Assembly (NCBI GenBank): GCA_949152475.1
Contig: OX424564.1
Location: forward strand, 39,802,165 to 39,866,164
From: Terebella lapidaria
Taxonomy: Eukaryota > Annelida > Polychaeta > Terebellida > Terebellidae
Direction of reading: 5' to 3'
DNA: 64,000 nt
This document shows, piece by piece, positions 10,741 to 23,440 of this stretch. The notes beneath the pieces are model-generated. The model was given only the letters and a program-made list of their open reading frames with translations. It was not told where the DNA came from and searched no databases. Both the position numbers and the translations under genes were made by a program. Positions within the stretch are counted from its first letter, which is position 1; every line of letters starts with the position of its first letter.

Positions 10741-10812
10741 GCTTGGCTAGTGGGATATCACTTGGTAGAGCGTCGGTCTCAAAGAGATCGTGGGTCGATG
10801 CCGAGTGTGGAC
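10741..10812 (+). repeat. tRNA-derived SINE head / tRNA pseudogene
   Basis: A box A-like TGGCTAGTGGGA is followed by TTGGTAGAGCG and a box B-like GGGTCGATGCC (10792-10802; consensus GGTTCGANNCC). Stems are imperfect, so this is a SINE head or tRNA relic, not a functional tRNA. Confidence 0.55.
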
Positions 10813-11454
10813 AACAAACTCTTGAAACAACTAAGAGATAAATGTAAATTACCATGTTTTCTACAGTGATAATTTCTAGTGAAGGTAGACTTCTTATCAT
10901 TACATGTTTCTCAAGAAGTTTGTTTTTGAGCAACACAGTCGTCCAGGAATATTTGCCTGCACATATCCAACATTAATCTCTCCGTGACCAGTGTGTAACT
11001 TCCCAGGAAATTAAGTACAAATCACTTCAGGCTGGTTTTTCCGGATACTGACAGCGATAAACCACAGGAGCTTAACCAACGCGGGCACAGTTGGTACCAG
11101 ATACAGAGTTAGGATTTATCGCTTTGAGATAGTTTGATGTTTAAGGACAAGGAGAAACGAATTGCACTTCAGAGGTGACTTACTCCAAGGGGCAGGGTTT
11201 TATACTGACTAACGATCTCATTATGGTGAGGGTGTGTTTCAGATTGGCACTTCCGGAGACCGAGCCCACACCGTCCAATGTATCAGATGAACTGGAAGTG
11301 TTCTGCTCATTTTACAGATTTCCTGTTACATCATAGTCTAGCAGCACATCTCGCCTCCAGCTGTTCTTATTATGATCGATGTAATCGAATTCGAACGGTG
11401 GCTGATGAAAAACTTTATTTATTTTTCGGAATATTCTTGATTTGTTCATAATTG

Positions 11455-11830
11455 ACATCGTTTGTGCAGAAATAACGTTATTTCCGGGTGAATAATATTT
11501 CTGCATAAATAATGTTATTTATACATATATAAAGTTATCTCTGTAACGTTTTTTTCTGCATAAATAAAGTTTTTTACGCGGAAATAACCTTGTTTACCCC
11601 GAGCGACCAAGGAAAAGAGAAAGGCACGTGTAGGCAGTATTTGGTTAATATATCGCACATGGCAGGAGTAAATAATGTTATTTCCATGTATATTTCTGTG
11701 AAAATAATGTTATTTCCGTATAAGTAATGTTATTATGCAAAAAAAAGGTTATTTCTGCATAAAAAAACTTATTTCTGCGTAAGAAATGTTATATAAGCAT
11801 AAAAATGATATTCCCGTGTGAATTATGTTA
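11455..11830. repeat. Degenerate tandem repeat, AATAATGTTATTTCTGCATA-like
   Basis: About a dozen diverged copies of a roughly 20-bp AT-rich unit (AATAATGTTATTTC, variants with GCATAA) fill the segment, with a non-repeated gap around 11590-11660. Confidence 0.7.
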
Positions 11831-12031
11831 ATCATGTTTCAGTCAAGATTACTAAAGATTATTAAAATAAATAAGTTTTTGTAACAATGTCACTTATTAC
11901 ATCACAGCCAATGTAAATTCGTACATGAATGTCCAACAAGTAGCACAACATGCATATAAATGTATATATCGACCCATTATCGACTGTAACTCAACATTAA
12001 TACTAGTTAGTCCACGGTTCTATTGTTCTTT

Positions 12032-12116
12032 GCAGTAGATTATTTTTTCATAATCTACTGGGAGACGGTTATCAGTAGAATATTGCAGTAGATTATTCCT
12101 TTCAATAATCTACTGC
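12032..12116. repeat. Two adjacent perfect hairpins with the same arm
   Basis: CAGTAGATTAT at 12032 pairs with ATAATCTACTG at 12050. GCAGTAGATTATT at 12085 pairs with its complement at 12104-12116. The same arm sequence is thus used four times within 85 bp. Confidence 0.85.
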
Positions 12117-12386
12117 AATATAATCCACTGCGTGTAAAAACAACAACCGCCAGTATACAAGCATCACAACAGCAGAACTTGAGGTTACGTGTGCGGCCAC
12201 AGGGACAAAGGAGAGTAGAACCAGTACTCGAGGCTGAGTGAACACGAAAAAAAATCAAGGATAAATAGACACGAAACCCATTTCTTGGTTAAACAACCAA
12301 ACAAAATATTGTGGGTCTTGTTTCTATGTGATATGAAAATTCTAATTGTGAACCTGAACGTTATGACAACCTGTCGAATATTTTGA

Positions 12387-12950
12387 TGTCCATGCGTAAA
12401 TTGATTCTCACCTGCTCTTTTGTTGAGTTGCCCATTATTCTTGCCCAAATGTGTTTTGGTTGAACTTTCCACAAAGGACTATGGTGTGTGTTTCCCTTGC
12501 TCAATATTTGGAAATCAACTTAAAGCCTATTGATTAGTTTGATAACAACAAAGATGTCCGCTTTGATAACAATATGAAACAATGAACTCGAATCGTATTG
12601 TAACTCGAACTCGTATTGTAATAACTCTCTACTTCCCTCTCACAGAGAACAATTCTCGTAGATGGTCTTACACTACCATAGTACCTCCAATACTGGTGCC
12701 GAGCTTGTCCATGCGAAAATTGATTGTTACTCGCATTTGTTTGTCGATTCGTCCATTATTCTTGCCAAAATGTGTTTTAGTTGCACTTTCCACAAATGAC
12801 CAAGGTGTGTGTTTTCTTTGTTCAATATTTGCTACTTAACTTTGTTGTAATCTGAGATTATGACATAAAATATGGATAATGTCATCGCTGACTTAATTCG
12901 GTAGCAATAAGTCCACGCATGGACAAGCTCCTCACCAGTAGTACCATGGG
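12387..12950. repeat. Diverged direct repeat with an inverted arm
   Basis: 12387-12521 and 12706-12842 share about 135 bp at visibly high similarity (TTGTCCATGCG..., CCATTATTCTTGCC, AATGTGTTTT, TTCAATATTTG). The AGCTTGTCCATGCG word at about 12703 returns inverted at 12913-12926. It is probably a fragment of a foldback or MITE-type element. Confidence 0.6.
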
Positions 12951-13530
12951 GTCAAAATTACACTAACAGATATAGTACGGCTAACGCCGCACAATAAACT
13001 GCATCTGCACAAACAAGACGCGTTTACTAGCAAGTCGTTTTCATCATTGCGGAAACCAAATTCGTTTGATGCCATGGAACCTTGGTCGAGGGCAATATAA
13101 TGTAGATGAGAAAGTGAACAATAAATGTGGTGTTACTGTTGAGTCTCAATTTGAAAATTCACCAAGACACTGAAAGCAGTGGGCATGGTCGTGATCGTGA
13201 ATCTAAAACCCTATTTGTATTCATGATTCATTCATAATCCGGGATTGATATATTCATCATTATCATGGAGACCATTCATTAGATGCAGACATCAGTTCGC
13301 AAAATTTGGTAAATACCGTGTTGTATATCGTTGAAAATTACGAGAACAGCAAGTGGACATGTACTTCTATTCTCATGATATAATAATGGTGACACAGTTC
13401 ATCACAAATTCAGACAGTGTCGCCCTCTGCTTCTATACACTGTTAAAGTGTGACGGTATAGTTGTACACGCAGGTGCATATGCCGGCGGAGATTTAGTTG
13501 AGTTGAGGGGGAACTAAGTCCGAGAACTAA

Positions 13531-13627
13531 GTCCGATAATCGGCTCAGTGTCGTGTCTCTGGAATATAATAGACTCGTCTTCGGCTCGTCGATTATTTTC
13601 CAGAGTCGCTCCACTTCACCGATTATC
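13531..13627. repeat. Nested hairpin with outer and inner arms
   Basis: The inner arms CTCTGGAATATAATAGAC (13557) and its near-complement ending CCAGAG (13605) enclose a CTTCGG-type loop. Outer arms CCGATAATCGG and CCGATTATC flank them. It looks MITE-like; no coding content. Confidence 0.6.
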
Positions 13628-14893
13628 CTATACATATTCCGAGATTAGGACAAACTTTATATTAAACTCTGCGGGTGAACCCATTATGAGTTGACATGAG
13701 AATAGGTGGGTATGAGTTGGTGAACATCATATTTTCGTTAAAATTATCATGTTTATTAAACATCACATTACTATTTTCTCAAATGATAACGAAGAAACAA
13801 TTGCACAGCATAGGATCCTGAACACGTATGTCAGGTACACCAGCTCATAGGATCCAAGCCCATTTCATATCTCGTTAACATAATTCACAATAGGTGACAC
13901 ATGCCAATCGGGCACCTGTTTTCGTTCAAGGTGCGGTATGAGCACATTGGTGAGCTATGGTATATTTGAGTTCGTGCTAGGGGCTATCTAACCAATGAGG
14001 GGGGTTAGATCACCATGGTGAAAGTCGAATACCGCACCTTACTCGTCGCTGAGCATAATGCAAAGACAACACGAGTGCTCACGTCGAGTTGGCTTTTACG
14101 CATCTCGTCTTCAAGGATACACTGCATGTAAAAGTCATGAATCTGGAATATCAAGGTAACAAAATGCTGAATTTGCCAACATCTTTTCGACACCGGAAAT
14201 TACCATGTCGATCTGCAACTATCAATGATCACCAACCGATACTTCGTTCTAAAATATCTAAATATGATTAAATTTCTGATAATTTTCATTTTCAAGTCTC
14301 ATTTTGTGACTTATTTCTCAAAGGACAAGATACACTCAAAACATACCCAGTGGCAGGATTAGGTCTAGCCAGGATCAGGCCGACGAATGTATATCGGCCT
14401 GGCACCAAGTCTGAGTCACACACGGCGAACAACCAAAAACAAACATTGCATGAAAACAGGCCACATATACGATTGATCTATGATCTTCACCTCTTGAAGA
14501 ATACGTACACAGATGTCACACAGACGACAGTTGCACAGCGTTGAATGACATTGACTTTTTTTAATCCACAGCTGAAAAATCGACAAAGCTGCATGTCCTT
14601 GTGTATATTTGTGTATTAACTAAACCGGAAATAAAACATCGGCAAATTTTCACCGGCATGGTCGAAAGAACCTCGTTGCAAACGCCTATCCCACACGCGT
14701 GATCGTCATAGCGCCCTCGTGACCTTGACTTCAACATGGCCTGATACACGGGAGTGGCATTTTAAAGTCCAAGTAGCCTAAAACAATTGAAACACAATGG
14801 TCATGTACATTATACATCATAAAGTTGTAACGTTCGGCTTTGAACAAAACCTGCATTATTCGGTAGCCATACATCCCTGAACGCAAATGAAAG
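13628..14893. other. Non-coding, nothing identified
   Basis: No convincing coding frame or repeat in this stretch. Confidence 0.45.
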
Positions 14894-15182
14894 ATACCGT
14901 ATTGGTCCTAATAGCAGAACGGCGAGCCAAAGCAAGACCTCCTCCAGTAGCACGCACAAAAATGAGGTCAAATTTGAGGTCACATTTGATAAAACCGCTG
15001 AATAACACAACTATAGCATGCAATCTCCTTCATTATGATTCAAATAACATGAATGTGTAGATCGAAACACTCGAAGGTTTTATTACAAAGAAATGAAGTA
15101 AATTCCAAGCTAACATTTTTTGGGAAAAGAGGGGGGCGCTCTATTATTAGACCACGTGCCACTATTAGGACCAATACCGTAT
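14894..15182. mobile_element. Short TIR element (MITE), about 289 bp
   Basis: GTATTGGTCCTAATAG at the left (near 14899) is mirrored as CTATTAGGACCAATAC ending near 15178. The interior has no coding frame. The flanks are AT-rich and no clear target duplication is visible. Confidence 0.6.
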
Positions 15183-15896
15183 ATATACGATCCTTTCCAT
15201 ATTCCCAATCGGGCATCAAATGTCACATTACTAATACAACTAGGAGCCTGGGCCTACTAGTAGGCACTAATTGAGATTGATGTACGTTTAATTGTACAAA
15301 TTGGTCATTCAAGATGTTTTGCAAATTGAAACATGTACAGTAGGCCTACACAACACATTTAACAAAATGTAGGGGCTACATGGAAAAACACGCTTGAATA
15401 GTGCCGAAAATTCATTCCACGTTGTGGAATAGTGGCAAAAATAAAAAAACTCCTATAGTCATAAGTCATCTCTTCCAAGTTACAGAATTAATTCCACAAA
15501 ACAATGACTTGCCAACAAATTACTAAGGATAGAACTCATTACAATGCCACGTGATGAGACTACCATTATACAAAATGAGAAAATGGGGTGAAAATACACA
15601 GGTGTAGGCCTACTGTATCTCAGTGACGTACTTGGTAAGCTATATTAAAAATTATTCTTTTAGGCTAACAAAAATATGCTTATAAGCGGAAAATTACAAA
15701 CATTTCACTGACATCAAACTTACATGAAACTTAGGCCTAGATGCCAGGTCCAACAATGGAATTGGGTCATTGCTCCATATAGGGCCTACATTCAGCATTC
15801 GATTGTAGCACATGATTTCACCTCAACTTTAAATTCACCCCCCCCCCCCCCGACCCCTATTCTAAGGTATGTGTCACATGATAAACCATCGCGAAG
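15183..15896. other. Upstream region of the helicase gene, no gene seen
   Basis: AT-rich with AGGCCTAC-type words and a poly-C tract at about 15840-15851. The left end of the proposed Academ-like element should lie here or further left, but I found no TIR. Confidence 0.4.
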
Positions 15897-15897
15897 G

Positions 15898-15907
15898 TAT
15901 AAAAAGG
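15898..15907 (+). promoter_or_regulatory. TATA box of the RecQ-like helicase gene
   Basis: TATAAAAAGG lies 44 bp before the ATG, which would give a 5' leader of only about 15 nt. The ATG sits in a strong context (ACACCATGG). Confidence 0.55.
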
Positions 15908-15941
15908 CTGCAGTTCCTCAAACCATTTAACAAACTACACC

Positions 15942-17799
15942 ATGGTTTCCATTGGGAGCATTCAGAATGCATATGACAACCTTAAGAAGGACTTCAACTT
16001 ACCCGACGCGCTGCAGCCGTGGCAGACCAACCTCCTGCAGAAGTTGCTTCAAGGAGATGATGTTCTCGGGATTTATCCCACTGGAAGCGGGAAAAGTTTG
16101 ATTTTCCACATTTTCACACACCTGAAGCAAACAGTTAGTACATCTAATTGAATTTGATATTTTTGAAATCCTTCAGGATTTACAAAGAATAAGTATGCCT
16201 ACGCCCAATTGAATTTCATACTTTGGAAATTCCTGAGGCGTTGACATTTTTGGTACAATCTGTATTTTACCCATGCAGCTGAATCCGTCATCCAACAATT
16301 ACTGTTGCGTGGTGGTATCACCACTGCGGTCCCTGATGCGCGACCAGGTGAAACACGTACGTCAGATGGGCATTTCAGCGGAATCAATCCGGCCGAAAAG
16401 GGAAATGTCCGAAGAACAGATTGATGGTGAATATCATTGGACGACATCATTCAAATTATAATAAAAAAAAGTCATGGAAACTGTCGGGGCGCAAACAAGC
16501 AGTACACCTACACTGTATGTATTATGATTTTAGACAGCATTTCGATTTTGATTTCCTCAAAACAGCAATATCTTCAGGATCCATCCGGGTGATATTCACA
16601 TCACCAGAGGCATTAGTCGACCCGTTTTGGCTGTCAATCCTCGAGGAACTTGAACCACGTATTGCTCTGATGGTGTGCGATGAGGTTCACTGTATTCCCC
16701 TTTGGTATGTGGCTTTAGTGGTGACTTCTTGGTATTTCGTTGTGAAGTATATCACTAGTAAATCCGTCATTCCAATTGTCACGATACACGTGTTAGGTAG
16801 AAATATTTATGCCGTCATTATTACCAGGGGAGATACATTCCGAGAGGACTACAAAAGGGTCAGCGAAGCCCAGAGCATTTTCAACAGATGTCCCTGGCTG
16901 TATCTGACGGCAACATGTGATGAGAATATCCTTCATACAATTAAAGGCACACTTGGGATGTCACACGTGGAGATAATGGGTTAGTGTTATGTCTTTGATT
17001 TGGAGCTTATATCCAGCTTGCATGGGAATAAATTTATTGCAGATGGTCAAATTTACGGAAGACATTTATCCCAACTGCAGGTCAACTTCCTGATCGACCA
17101 AATATCTTCTTGGAATTGCGTGGTAGAGGGACTGATATGGGTGCACTTCAGTGGCTGGTGGAAGAGGTTGCTACCATGGGGATTAACACCCCCAAGACCA
17201 TAATCTATTGTTCGTCCATCAACACCGTGTCGAACGTCCACTTCTGGTTGATGCGGCAGCTAGGTCCCCAAGCGTGGTTGCCTGGAGGTCGACGGGATTT
17301 CCCAAACAGATTGTTGTGCCAATACCACAAGTCTGTGGGGTCGGACTTGGACGAGGCAGTTCTGGAAGCCTTTTGTTCCAGAAATAGCAACATCCGCATA
17401 CTGGTATCGACAATAGCGTTTGGGATAGGTGTCAACGTCCCCGATGTATACCGGGTGGTTCACTGGGGGTTGAGTGAGTCCCTGTGCCATTTCTGGCAGG
17501 AGATGGGCAGATGCGCCAGGGCGATCCCTAGAGGCCATAGCATCTGCTTCCCGGTGCGACTGAGCGTCAAGGACAATCAACTGGGTCAGCTCGTTCACAA
17601 CTTGTTAGACAGCCCTTGTTGCTTGCGAGTGGCGTTTCTCAGCAAATTCAAATTAGCCGGTGTAGACTGCTCCGTCCTCGATGTGCTGGAATCTCGTGAA
17701 CAATGTACAAAGTCCTGTGAAAATTGTTCTTGTTCCTTTTGTGTATGTTGCTCATATTGCAAATCAACGTGCACATGTTGGCTTATGGACAGTACTTGA
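15942..17799 (+). CDS. RecQ-like SF2 DNA helicase, 5 exons, 470 aa (Academ-type element helicase)
   Basis: Exons 15942-16133, 16279-16426, 16503-16704, 16828-16979 and 17081-17799 splice in phase to 470 codons; the exon 3 acceptor is the least certain. Motifs in order: LQPWQ (24-28), Walker A YPTGSGKS (45-52), SPLRSLMRDQV, motif II DEVH (173-176), LTATCDE (about 207-213), DRPNIFLEL, TIIYCSS, STIAFGIGVNVPD and motif VI QEMGRCAR (371-378). A Cys-rich tail (CENCSCSFCVCC, about 444-454) stands where RecQ proteins bind zinc. The protein would unwind DNA with ATP. It has no HRDC or nuclease domain and is compact. It faces the transposase gene convergently, and I infer that both belong to one transposon. 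Motif VI departs from the usual QE-x-GRAGRDG. Confidence 0.85.
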
Positions 17800-18929
17800 T
17801 TTCTCATAATGTTGATTGCGATTTGTTACACAGTTCATGATTATACATATGTTATATGATGTGGACCAATACCTTGTAACAAATACGCTCTGAAATGTTA
17901 ATTGGTACAATGTCGAGACAGGCGATAAGGTCCATACTAATTGAAGGTTGCATTTATACCTGCATGTGGTATATAAAATGGGAATAATTGAATGAAAGCT
18001 TTTTCTGTACGATTCCTCATAAGAATCTTGGTGTTATCACTGTAATATGTAAATCCTCTATAATGGTACATGTAGAGAGTGTGTTTCCCATGTGATTGGC
18101 AGATGCTTCCAAATTTGATGAATTTGTTGAAAATAGAGCAAATATGTACATTTTTATTCCACACACAGCAATGTGAACACAATGAAATGTAAAGACATGT
18201 ACATGTGTAGCGTAGAGACATAATATATACCATGCAATGGTCCCGCCAAACACTAGCAACTCATTACTTGTAGAAAACCGTTAGTAACGGCAATGGAGGC
18301 TGCGTCATAGCATCCGTAAGGAAAATCTACGTCAAATACTCAGGCATTACCAACCCCATTTTGGCATGGCCGAAAACATACAGTATGGACACTATTATTG
18401 AATAATGCTCTAACATATACAAGACGACAACATTTCTGCCAATTGATATTGTCGTGGATATCTCGCCCTTGATATCCACATATTCCGTACTTACATAGAG
18501 GACAACAATTATGAATTGACTTTGTCAGGACATCCATTGCTCGGTCGGTCAATTTAATTTTTGCACACCAGCATGACACACAAGAAAGAAAAATCAGCAG
18601 TATATTTGAACATTTGAAGGGATGTTTCCTTGCAGGTCACTTGTACACCCAACACCACCCACATAATAAGGCGATCGACCATTTTGGGGAGGAGATAGCG
18701 CGTATGGAGTTTGGGCCAATTGGTAGCAGAAGCCCGAGTTCATGTTTCACAGCATACAACATGACACTTTTTGCCAAGCACAATAAGTACTTACTAGTGG
18801 CTATTGTTTATCGCAGTCAGATACAATAACAGCACCCATATATACCCACATACCTCATATGTAGCGCTATGACGTGGTATTCGCGAGTAGTGACACCACG
18901 TTTATGGCGCGAACGTGTCGCGGAAATTT
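17800..18929. other. Non-coding between helicase and satellite
   Basis: No clear gene. A possible exon-like frame begins at an AG acceptor near 18635 (HLYTQHHPHNKAIDHFGEE), but I do not recognise it and no start or partner exon supports it. Confidence 0.4.
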
Positions 18930-21810
18930 GCACATATATACACAGCCCTGCTAACCGATTGATACTAATCGGGATCAACATCATACACACACAGACCTCC
19001 GGGCTAACATATATACACAACCCTGCTAACCGATTGATACTAATCGGGATCAACATCATACACACACAGACCTCCGGGCTAACATATATACACAGCCCTG
19101 CTAACCGATTGATACTAATCGGGATCAACATCATACACACAGACCTCCGGGCTAACATATATACACAACCCTGCTAACCGATTGATACTAATCGGGATCA
19201 ACATTATACACACAGACCTCCGGGCTAACATATATACACAGCCCTGCTAACCGATTGATACTAATCGGGATCAACATTATACACACAGACCTCCGGGTTA
19301 ACATATATACACAGCCCCGCTAACCGATTGATACTAATCGGGATCAACATTATACACACAGACCTCCAGGCTAACATATATACACAGCCCTGCTAACCGA
19401 TTGATACTAATCGGGATCAACATCATACACACAGACCTCCGGGCTAACATATATACACAGCCCTGCTAACCGATTGATACTAATCGGGATCAACATCATA
19501 CACACAGACCTCCGGGCTAACATATATACACAGCCCTGCTAACCGATTGATACTAATCGGGATCAACATTATACACACAGACCTCCGGGTTAACATATAT
19601 ACACAGCCCCGCTAACCGATTGATACTAATCGGGATCAACATCATACACATAGACCTCCGGGCTAACATATATACACAGCCCTGCTAACCGATTGATACT
19701 AATCGGGATCAACATCATACACACAGACCTCCGGGCTAACATATATACACAACCCTGCTAACCGATTGATACTAATCGGGATCAACATTATACACACAGA
19801 CCTCCGGGCTAACATATATACACAACCCTGCTAACCGATTGATACTAATCGGGATCAACATTATACACACAGACCTCCGGGCTAACATATATACACAGCC
19901 CCGCTAACCGATTGATACTAATCGGGATCAACATTATACACACAGACCTCCGGGCTAACATATATACACAGCCCTGCTAACCGATTGATACTAATCGGGA
20001 TCAACATTATACACACAGACCTCCGGGCTAACATATATACACAACCCTGCTAACCGATTGATACTAATCGGGATCAACATTATACACACAGACCTCCGGG
20101 CTAACATATATACACAGCCCTGCTAACCGATTGATACTAATCGGGATCAACATTATACACAGAGACCTCCGGGCTAACATATATACACAGCCCTGCTAAC
20201 CGATTGATACTAATCGGGATCAACATCATACACATAGACCTCCGGGCTAACATATATACACAGCCCTGCTAACCGATTGATACTAATCGGGATCAACATC
20301 ATACACATAGACCTCCGGGCTAACATATATACACAGCCCCGCTAACCGATTGATACTAATCGGGATCAACATTATACACACAGACCTCCGGGCTAACATA
20401 TATACACAGCCCTGCTAACCGATTGATACTAATCGTGATCAACATCATACACACAGACCTCCGGGCTAACATATATACACAACCCTGCTAACCGATTGAT
20501 ACTAATCGGGATCAACATTATACACACACACCTCCGGGCTAACATATATACACAACCCTGCTGACCGATTGATACTAATCGGGATCAACATTATACACAC
20601 AGACCTCCGGGCTAACATATATACACAACCCTGCTGACCGATTGATACTAATCGGGATCAACATTATACACACAGACCTCCGGGCTAACATATATACACA
20701 GCCCTTCTAACCGATTGATACAAATCGGGATCAACATTATACACACACACCTCCGGGCTAACATATATACACAACCCTGCTAACCGATTGATACTAATCG
20801 GGATCAACATTATACACACAGACCTCCGGGCTAACATATATACACAGCCCTGCTAACCGATTGATACTAATCGGGATCAACATTATACACACAGACCTCC
20901 GGGCTAACATATATACACAACCCTGCTAACCGATTGATACTAATCGGGATCAACATTATACACACAGACCTCCGGGCTAACATATATACACAGCCCTGCT
21001 AACCGATTGATACTAATCGGGATCAACATCATACACACAGACCTCCGGGCTAACATATATACACAACCCTGCTAACCGATTGATACTAATTGGGATCAAC
21101 ATCATACACATAGACCTCCGGGCTAACATATATACACAGCCCTGCTAACCGATTGATACTAATCGGGATCAACATTATACACACAGACCTCCGGGCTAAC
21201 ATATATACACAGCCCTGCTAACCGATTGATACTAATCGGGATCAACATTATACACACACAGACCTCCGGGCTAACATATATACACAGCCCTGCTAACCGA
21301 TTGATACTAATCGGGATCAACATTATACACACACAGACCTCCGGGCTAACATATATACACAGCCCTGCTAACCGATTGATACTAATCGGGATCAACATTA
21401 TACACACACAGACCTCCGGGCTAACATATATACACAGCCCTGCTAACCGATTGATACTAATCGGGATCAACATTATACACACAGACTTCCGGGCTAACAT
21501 ATATACACAGCCCTGCTAACCGATTGATACTAATCGGGATCAACATTATACACACAGACCTCCAGGCTAACATATATACACAGCCCTGCTAACCGATTGA
21601 TACTAATCGGGATCAACATCCTACACATAGACCTCCGGGCTAACATATATACACAGCCCTGCTAACCGATTGATACTAATCGGGATCAACATCATACACA
21701 TAGACCTCCAGGCTAACATATATACACAGCCCTGCTAACCGATTGATACTAATCGGGATCAACATCATACACATAGACCTCCGGGCTAACATATATACAC
21801 AGCCCTGCAG
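18930..21810. repeat. Minisatellite, about 39 copies of a 73-75-bp unit
   Basis: The unit begins CCCTGCTAACC (copies at 18946, 19021, 19096, 19169 ... 21803). The length alternates between 73 and 75 through a CA-dinucleotide slip in TACACACA(CA)GACC. Each unit holds two short palindromes: CCGATTGATACTAATCGG, and GGGCT ... AGCCC across a 13-nt AT-rich loop. Copies differ at few positions (C/T in CATCATAC, G/A in CACAGCC). Open frames on both strands are passive. The array stops within a few bases of the transposase stop codon. Confidence 0.97.
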
Positions 21811-22905
21811 GTTAGTTGTTAGGCTGCACTCTCTTGATGTCGTCCAACCTGCTGCTGTAACTCAACAAACGAGACTTCAATCGTGCACTCTTGATGATGT
21901 GTGGCGACGTGGGAAAATCACGAAATGACGGGTGAGCTCGACCTGGCACGTAGCTGAGGAGCTTGTCCTGGCGGTACTTGGCCAGCAAGGTGCGCACGGC
22001 CTGTGTGACTCGCTGCTCGTTGCGGCTTGACTTACGTTCATCCACCTGCGCGACCTGGCGAGCGAATACCCGATCCAGGGACTCTGCAAGAGGACCGACG
22101 ATCTTGCCGGCTCTTCTCACCACATCGTCGGTGTAGGTTCCCCTACTGTGTTTCAGTGTTTCTGTGACAGTATCAACAACCATGTTATATGATTGGAAAA
22201 AAATTACTGTAATTGAAGAACTAACTTATGGTCAGTTCAAGAGGTTGTTATTCTGACACTGATGACAGAAGTGCTACATGTTTGGTTACCTTTGAAGTCA
22301 CAATTCAGGAATTCATTAACGCGATCCATCGCAATGTTGTTGCTTCTGCCACCTCTCAAGTTTATAGTTCTGTTGTGGACAATCTCAAAAGCCAGTCGTG
22401 GGGGAAGCCATCCATTGGCACCTATAAGCAATCGTCAATAAGGTTACAGGGGAATAGTCGGATGTTGGTGCACCATACTGCACTTATAATATGGACTTCA
22501 TTATAATATGGAAGTACATGCTCTCATCGTGGCACGAAACCTGTACAGGTCTAATAAAGGACAATGTAGTCCATTTACAAATAATATAGACTGGGAGTAG
22601 TATAACATAATCACCAGCCAACATGCGATGTCCAAACATCAAGTACTTTGAGTGGTTCTTGGACCAAAACTGCAACATATGGATTTTCCACTGCTGAAGC
22701 AATGCTGGTCCATCCCCCTCCCGGACAGCGTCACGGTGAACCATGTCCATCAAGCTTGCAAAGAGAACAGCCCGGCTGTATGCTGATACCCGGTCAGCTG
22801 GCTCTCCTTCGCATTCCGGAGTGCAGTACCATTTACCTTGAAGTATTCAAATTTATCAGGCTACTATTTATACATACTTAATTTTGTGAACGTGACCATT
22901 CAACC

Positions 22906-23440
22906 CTAGTTGAAATGGACAATGAAGCCATAATGGTTACCTCTGGGCCTTCGGACTAATCCAACACACGAAATGTGGTACTTGCGACCGAAAGCGCAGT
23001 TAATGTTGGCGCATCGCACCGTGCCCTCATCCCTTACTCTGCAACACCAGCACATAGGTGAGACTTTGGTGTCCTGAAATATTGAAAAGGTAATAGAAAT
23101 GCATTTGTATCCGTTATTCGTGCAACGCAATATACAGTACCAAGGAAGGAGCAATAGGAAAGGCAATGATAGCAAACAACTTGTAATTACCTCACAATCC
23201 TGACAACAATACCAATCCTCATCCTCCCCAGGTTTGTGTCTGGTCGTGAATCCCATGCATTTGAGATGGTACCAACGCCCCATCTCACACCACAAGTTCG
23301 AGCATTGGAGCATCTCGCTCTTGGAGGCTGGAAATAGACACCAAAATTATATTTTCACCTTGCAAATTAAATGGCAAGGGGAATATTTGGTGTATTTCAA
23401 GTGCTTTAAATTGATACCTTTCCCACAGACACACCACTGC
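22906..23440 (-). other. Tandem PHD finger region inside the transposase
   Basis: The first finger starts with WCVCGK at the end of exon 8, continues in exon 9 (MLQCSNLWC, RWYHLKC) and closes with WYCCQDC. The second starts in exon 10 (MCWCCRV, RCANINC, KYHISCVG) and closes with KWYCTPEC at the start of exon 11. Both follow the C4HC3 pattern. PHD fingers read histone H3 tails, which suggests chromatin-guided targeting or binding (inference). Confidence 0.8.

Noticed and set aside
18930-21810. Open frames of about 113 codons on both strands of the satellite
   Set aside because: They only reflect the 75-bp unit being a multiple of three, and break where the unit is 73 bp.
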